This document shows positions 40,000 to 42,976 of a DNA stretch of 42,976 nucleotides, piece after piece. The position numbers and the translations under genes are program-made. The stretch is taken from positions 1 to 42,976 of the forward strand of contig JALFUQ010000075.1 in assembly GCA_022784505.1 (NCBI GenBank), written 5' to 3'. The notes below the pieces were generated by a model. It had not been told where the DNA came from and made no database searches. It saw only the letters and a list, made by a program, of their open reading frames with translations. This stretch comes from Bacillota bacterium (GTDB lineage Bacteria; Bacillota; Clostridia; Oscillospirales; Oscillospiraceae). Within the stretch, counting starts at the first letter, position 1. The number at the start of each line of letters is the position of its first letter.

Positions 40000-40872
40000 A
40001 TGAACAAGGATTATTTCAAGTCATATATTGCGCTCGTTGCCTCGATGCTGATGTTCGGCACGCTCGGAATAGTGCGCAGATATATTCCGCTGTCGTCGGC
40101 GATGCTCGCCATGTGCCGCGGGGTGCTCGGCAGCGTGTTTTTGATCTTTTTCGTGCTCGTGCGAGGTGGGAAACTAAAGCTGCCCGAGTGCAGGACCGCG
40201 CTCCGGCTCGTATTAACGGGCGCTATTATGGGACTTAACTGGATGCTGCTTTTTGAGGCGTATAATTACACCACCGTTGCGGCGGCGACCATGTGCTACT
40301 ACATGCAGCCGACCATCGTCATACTGCTCTCGCCGCTGGTGTTCCGCGAAAGGCTCGGCGCAAAGCGCCTTGCCTGTGCCGGAGCCGCCATTGTCGGCAT
40401 GCTGTTTGTTTCGGGCGTTTTAAGCGGCGGCGCGGGACAAATGCAGGACATTCGGGGGATAATCTTCGGCCTCGGCGCGGCGGTATTTTACGCAACGGTC
40501 ATTATCCTGAACAAAAAGGTCGTGGTCGAGGACGTTTACGCAAAGACCATCATCCAGCTTGCGGGCGCGGCGCTCGTTATGATACCGTATGTCCTCATCA
40601 CCGAGGGCGTGCCCGAGCTTGCGCTCACGCCTGCGGATATCGGCCTTGTTCTGCTTGTCGGTGTTGTTCACACGGGCGTTACCTACGCGCTGTATTTCGG
40701 CAGTATGCAGCGGCTCAGGGCGCAGACCGTTGCGGTCTTGAGCTATATAGATCCCGTGTTTGCGCTGCTTTTGTCGGCGGCTGTCCTGCACGAGAGCCTC
40801 ACCCCGCTCGGCATAGTCGGCGCCGTCCTCATCATCGGCTCTGCGATAATAAGCGAGACTGCGAAGGAATAG
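40000..40872 (+). CDS. EamA/DMT-family transporter
   Basis: This 290-aa integral membrane protein has ten predicted spans in two EamA repeats (first SYIALVASMLMFGTLGIVRRY; second GIIFGLGAAVFYATVIIL). It belongs to the drug/metabolite transporter superfamily. The end of each half shows the usual signature (AATMCYYMQPTIVILLSPLVF; AVLSYIDPVFALLLSAAVL). The substrate cannot be read from sequence. An in-frame TTG at 39982 exists, but ATG 40000 follows the SD GGAGA and matches family starts. It is closed by a bidirectional terminator. Confidence 0.9.
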   Translation: MNKDYFKSYIALVASMLMFGTLGIVRRYIPLSSAMLAMCRGVLGSVFLIFFVLVRGGKLKLPECRTALRLVLTGAIMGLNWMLLFEAYNYTTVAAATMCYYMQPTIVILLSPLVFRERLGAKRLACAGAAIVGMLFVSGVLSGGAGQMQDIRGIIFGLGAAVFYATVIILNKKVVVEDVYAKTIIQLAGAALVMIPYVLITEGVPELALTPADIGLVLLVGVVHTGVTYALYFGSMQRLRAQTVAVLSYIDPVFALLLSAAVLHESLTPLGIVGAVLIIGSAIISETAKE

Positions 40873-40873
40873 A

Positions 40874-40910
40874 AAAAACACGCAGACAGGAAAAATGTCT
40901 GCGTGTTTTT
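40874..40910. terminator. Bidirectional terminator between EamA and GTPase genes
   Basis: AAAAACACGCAGACA (40874-40888)/TGTCTGCGTGTTTTT (40896-40910) is a perfect 15-bp stem with a 7-nt loop. Confidence 0.92.
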
Positions 40911-40945
40911 GTCGTTTTCGGTCGATTTTTCGCCGTTTTCGGCGT

Positions 40946-41896
40946 TCAGAAGCTTGCCACGGGATTCTCCGGCACTTCGCAGGGCTCGTCGGAGATAAAT
41001 GTCAGCACGGGGCCTTTTTTGCCGTAGGCGGGGCTGAACTTGTGGTTTATCTTCGCCGTGAGGATATGCCACGAGTCGCCGGTGATGCTCTCCCAGCCGT
41101 CCCACTTGCAGATGAGACCGGCAAACTGGATATCCTCGGCGCAGCAGGTCATGACATGGCGGCCTACGATGAAGCTGCCTGCGGGCACCTTCTTGCGCTT
41201 GAGGTAGCGGCACTTGAAGCGCACGGTCTTGTTCTCGTACTTCTGCGGCTCCTCGGAAAGATCGCGGTACCAGATGGCGTAGTCGTCGTCGCCTATCTCG
41301 ATGATGGGCGCGTTTACGTCAAACGGCAGGGGATCCTCGATATCGTCATACTGCACATTGCCGTCGGCGTACTCGTAGGCGATGTCGCTTCTGCGCGATG
41401 CGCCGCGGACTATCTTGTGCAGGGTCATGCGGTCTATCGAGTCATCGTAGCGGTTGAACACCACGAGCTCGGCGCTTTTTAATTTATCGTACACGAGGTT
41501 GCGCATATTGGCGTTGTAGCTTTCAAAGGTGCGCGCGTCGGCGAACAGAAACTCCTGATACACCATCCACATTTCCGGCAGCGCCTGATACAGATCATCG
41601 AGCATCCACATGCCGTTATACTCGATCACGACACGCTCGCTGTTTGTCTCCTCAAGCCACTTGCGCAGGTTCGGGCGTGTAAGCTCCTCGGGCTCCTCGA
41701 CGACCTTTATGAACACATTTTTGCCGGCAAACTGGTCGGGAGCATACTCCTCCTCGCCCTCCTCGCAGACAATGAGCAGTGTGCGCTCGCCGGAGTTAAA
41801 GCGCTTGTCCTCCAGCGTCTCCTGAATAAACTTCGTCTTGCCGCTTTCCAGAAAGCCCGTAAACAGGAATACGGGTACGTCTTTTATTTCACTCAA
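40946..41896 (-). CDS. CobW-type P-loop protein fused to a TIGR03943-like C-terminal region
   Basis: This 316-aa protein starts as a G3E/CobW-like NTPase: Walker A GFLESGKTKF near residue 14, ERVVIEYNGMW and VVFNRYDDS. It lacks the CxCC motif of its upstream partner. The last 110 residues (VRFKCRYLKRKKVPAGSFIVGRHVMTCCAEDIQFAGL in pieces, then WDGWESITGDSWHILT) resemble the C-terminus of TIGR03943/YcgQ-type proteins, including a CC pair. The start is a TTG at 41896 that overlaps the end of the upstream gene by 8 bp, with AAGGAG 10 nt before. No ATG lies nearby. It is probably co-translated and functions with the upstream GTPase in metal handling. Confidence 0.78.
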   Translation of the reverse strand: MSEIKDVPVFLFTGFLESGKTKFIQETLEDKRFNSGERTLLIVCEEGEEEYAPDQFAGKNVFIKVVEEPEELTRPNLRKWLEETNSERVVIEYNGMWMLDDLYQALPEMWMVYQEFLFADARTFESYNANMRNLVYDKLKSAELVVFNRYDDSIDRMTLHKIVRGASRRSDIAYEYADGNVQYDDIEDPLPFDVNAPIIEIGDDDYAIWYRDLSEEPQKYENKTVRFKCRYLKRKKVPAGSFIVGRHVMTCCAEDIQFAGLICKWDGWESITGDSWHILTAKINHKFSPAYGKKGPVLTFISDEPCEVPENPVASF

Positions 41897-42976
41897 TGTT
41901 AAACAGCTCCTTGATAGCCTGCTCGTTTATCTTTGAACCGATGACGCAGATCCTGCCGGTGACGGCAGCGCCGCCGCGGCGAATGTCGACCTCGCCCGGA
42001 ACATAGTCAAAGTACACCCACTCGCCGTCGGGGGAATCGACAAAGCCCTTGGCACGAAGGATGGTGCCGTAGTGCCTGCAATCGTCAAGCTCGCTGAGCT
42101 TTTCACGAATTTCCTCTTCACTGAACTTCTTCGGCGTCTCAACGCCCCAGGAGGTGAACACCTCGTCGGCATGGTGGTGACCTGCGTGGTCATGGTCGTG
42201 GTCGTGACCGCAGCCGCAGGAGCAGTGGTCGCCGTGGTCGTGGTCATGGTGATGCTCATGCTCGTGGTCGTGGTCATGGTCATGCTCATGCTCATGGTGA
42301 TGCTCATGCTCATGCTCATGCTCATGCTCATGCTCGTGGTCGTGCTCATGCTCGTGCTCATGGTCATGCTCGTGGAAATGCGTCATCTCCTGCATGGTGC
42401 TCGACAGGGAGTCGATGCGCTCCATGACCTGCACTATCTGCTCGCCGCTTAATTCCGACCACGGGGTGGTGATGACGGTGGCATTGGGGTTTAACTGCGA
42501 GAGCATGGCGCTTGCGGTGACGACCTTGCCGTCGGAGGCGGAATCCGTGCGGCTGAGGACGATGACATCGGCGTGCTGCACCTGGTCGTTGAAAAATTCG
42601 CCGAAGTTGCGGATATACATGCGGCACTTGCCGGCATCGACAACGGTGACCTTTGCGCCTATCTCGGCGCCCTCGACGCCTGCGACTGCCTTTGCGACAT
42701 CGCTGAGCTTGCCGACACCCGACGGCTCGATGAGGATGCGGTCGGGGTGATACTCCTCAATGACCTTTTTAAGCGCCTTCGTGAAGTCGCCGACGAGGGT
42801 GCAGCAGATGCAGCCGGAGTTCATCTCGGTTATCTCAACGCCTGCGTCCTTGAGGAAGCCGCCGTCAACGGCGATCTCGCCGAATTCGTTCTCGATGAGG
42901 ACGAGCTTTTCGTTTTTGTAGCCCTCTGCAATGAGCTTGCGGATGAGCGTGGTCTTGCCGGCACCTAAAAATCCGG
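41889..42976 (-). CDS. CobW/COG0523-family GTPase with His-rich run (5' end beyond window)
   Basis: This is a partial gene; its start lies past the right edge. About 361 residues are visible. Walker A GFLGAGKTTLIRKLI is at the very end of the window, followed by ENEFGEIAVDGG, the zinc-binding NSGCICCTL motif, ILIEPSGVGKLSDV and VIVLSRTD (G4). A metal-binding insert rich in His/Glu/Asp follows (42150-42378 in DNA, over 70 residues, containing CSCGCGHDHDHDH). The CobW C-terminal domain (HYGTILRAKGFVDSPDGEWVYFDYVPG) ends the protein. COG0523 proteins load or supply metals such as zinc, often under Zur. A Zur site, if any, would be outside the window. Confidence 0.9.
   Translation of the reverse strand, partial: GFLGAGKTTLIRKLIAEGYKNEKLVLIENEFGEIAVDGGFLKDAGVEITEMNSGCICCTLVGDFTKALKKVIEEYHPDRILIEPSGVGKLSDVAKAVAGVEGAEIGAKVTVVDAGKCRMYIRNFGEFFNDQVQHADVIVLSRTDSASDGKVVTASAMLSQLNPNATVITTPWSELSGEQIVQVMERIDSLSSTMQEMTHFHEHDHEHEHEHDHEHEHEHEHEHEHHHEHEHDHDHDHEHEHHHDHDHGDHCSCGCGHDHDHDHAGHHHADEVFTSWGVETPKKFSEEEIREKLSELDDCRHYGTILRAKGFVDSPDGEWVYFDYVPGEVDIRRGGAAVTGRICVIGSKINEQAIKELFNIE
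42180..42378 (-). repeat. CATGCT-type tandem repeat encoding the His-rich run
   Basis: Imperfect 6-bp units (CATGCT, CATGGT, CGTGGT as seen on +) run through this stretch and encode alternating His and Glu/Asp on the minus strand. The run is prone to length change by slippage in whole codon pairs, which keeps the frame. Confidence 0.8.

Noticed and set aside
42180..42378. CRISPR-like regular repeat
   Set aside because: The 6-bp periodicity is codon-pair repetition within a coding sequence, without unique spacers.
42072..42452. Long plus-strand frame rich in Val/Met/Leu opposite the His-rich run
   Set aside because: It is the mirror of the repetitive His/Glu/Asp codons of the GTPase gene. 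The repeat keeps other frames open and there is no SD or family match.

Overview
The window looks like the chromosome of a spore-forming Clostridia member, most likely an Oscillospiraceae-type gut anaerobe with GC-rich coding DNA. The evidence is dipicolinate synthase (dpaAB), an Hfq/SepF/DivIVA cell-division block, an L10-leader rplJL operon, strong SD sequences and AT-rich TTGACA/TATAAT promoters. The genus cannot be fixed from the sequence. Most of the window is ordinary core genome in short operons.

Layout. (1) 1-4900: mfd and a PrsA/SurA-type lipoprotein foldase on +. (2) 4900-5386: an AT-richer fragment carrying a start-less PBECR-like nuclease gene, apparently inserted at a bidirectional terminator. 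(3) 5388-7304 (-): thyA-dfrA-lipoprotein. (4) 7394-8798 (+): dpaA-dpaB, then AGTGAAGTT palindromic repeats and a terminator. (5) 9107-10291 (+): an unrecognised exported/membrane protein that looks like two genes fused in frame. (6) 10327-20839 (-): mutL-miaA-hfq-HlyD-like-yggS-sepF-divIVA, terminator, then ileS and lspA-rluD. (7) 20946-26227 (+), divergent from mutL: miaB, a small membrane protein, mutS and a CPBP protease. (8) 26616-28259 (+): a FolT-type ECF S component, L10 leader, rplJ and rplL.

(9) 28321-31905 is an accessory insertion. A broken homocysteine methyltransferase remnant lies on its left and an orphan ORF with an in-frame stop on its right. Between them sit AT-rich genes: an ArsR-type repressor with a CGC thiol motif, a CxxC thioredoxin-like protein, an ArsP/DUF318 permease, a Cys-rich protein truncated in its thioredoxin-like domain, and a GNAT acetyltransferase. 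Repeats of ATAGA-N6-TCTAT at the arsR promoter and ahead of the permease suggest a self-contained thiol/metalloid-responsive regulon. A run of five hairpins marks the right end.

(10) 31919-37488 (+): a PreP-like M16 protease, a MarR-type regulator, and a fused alpha/beta hydrolase with about eight membrane spans. (11) 37539-39769 (-): an oxidoreductase resembling 2,4-diaminopentanoate dehydrogenase and a secreted CAP/Ig-like protein. (12) 40000-40872 (+): an EamA exporter. (13) 40946 to the right edge (-): two overlapping CobW-type GTPase genes, one with a long His-rich run and one fused to a TIGR03943-like C-terminal region, suggesting metal homeostasis.

No tRNA, rRNA, CRISPR array, intact insertion sequence or complete prophage was seen. 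The most unusual material is the ArsR/ArsP island, the PBECR insertion in a terminator, the fused 9107-10291 gene with its internal SD, and the large hairpin between miaA and hfq.
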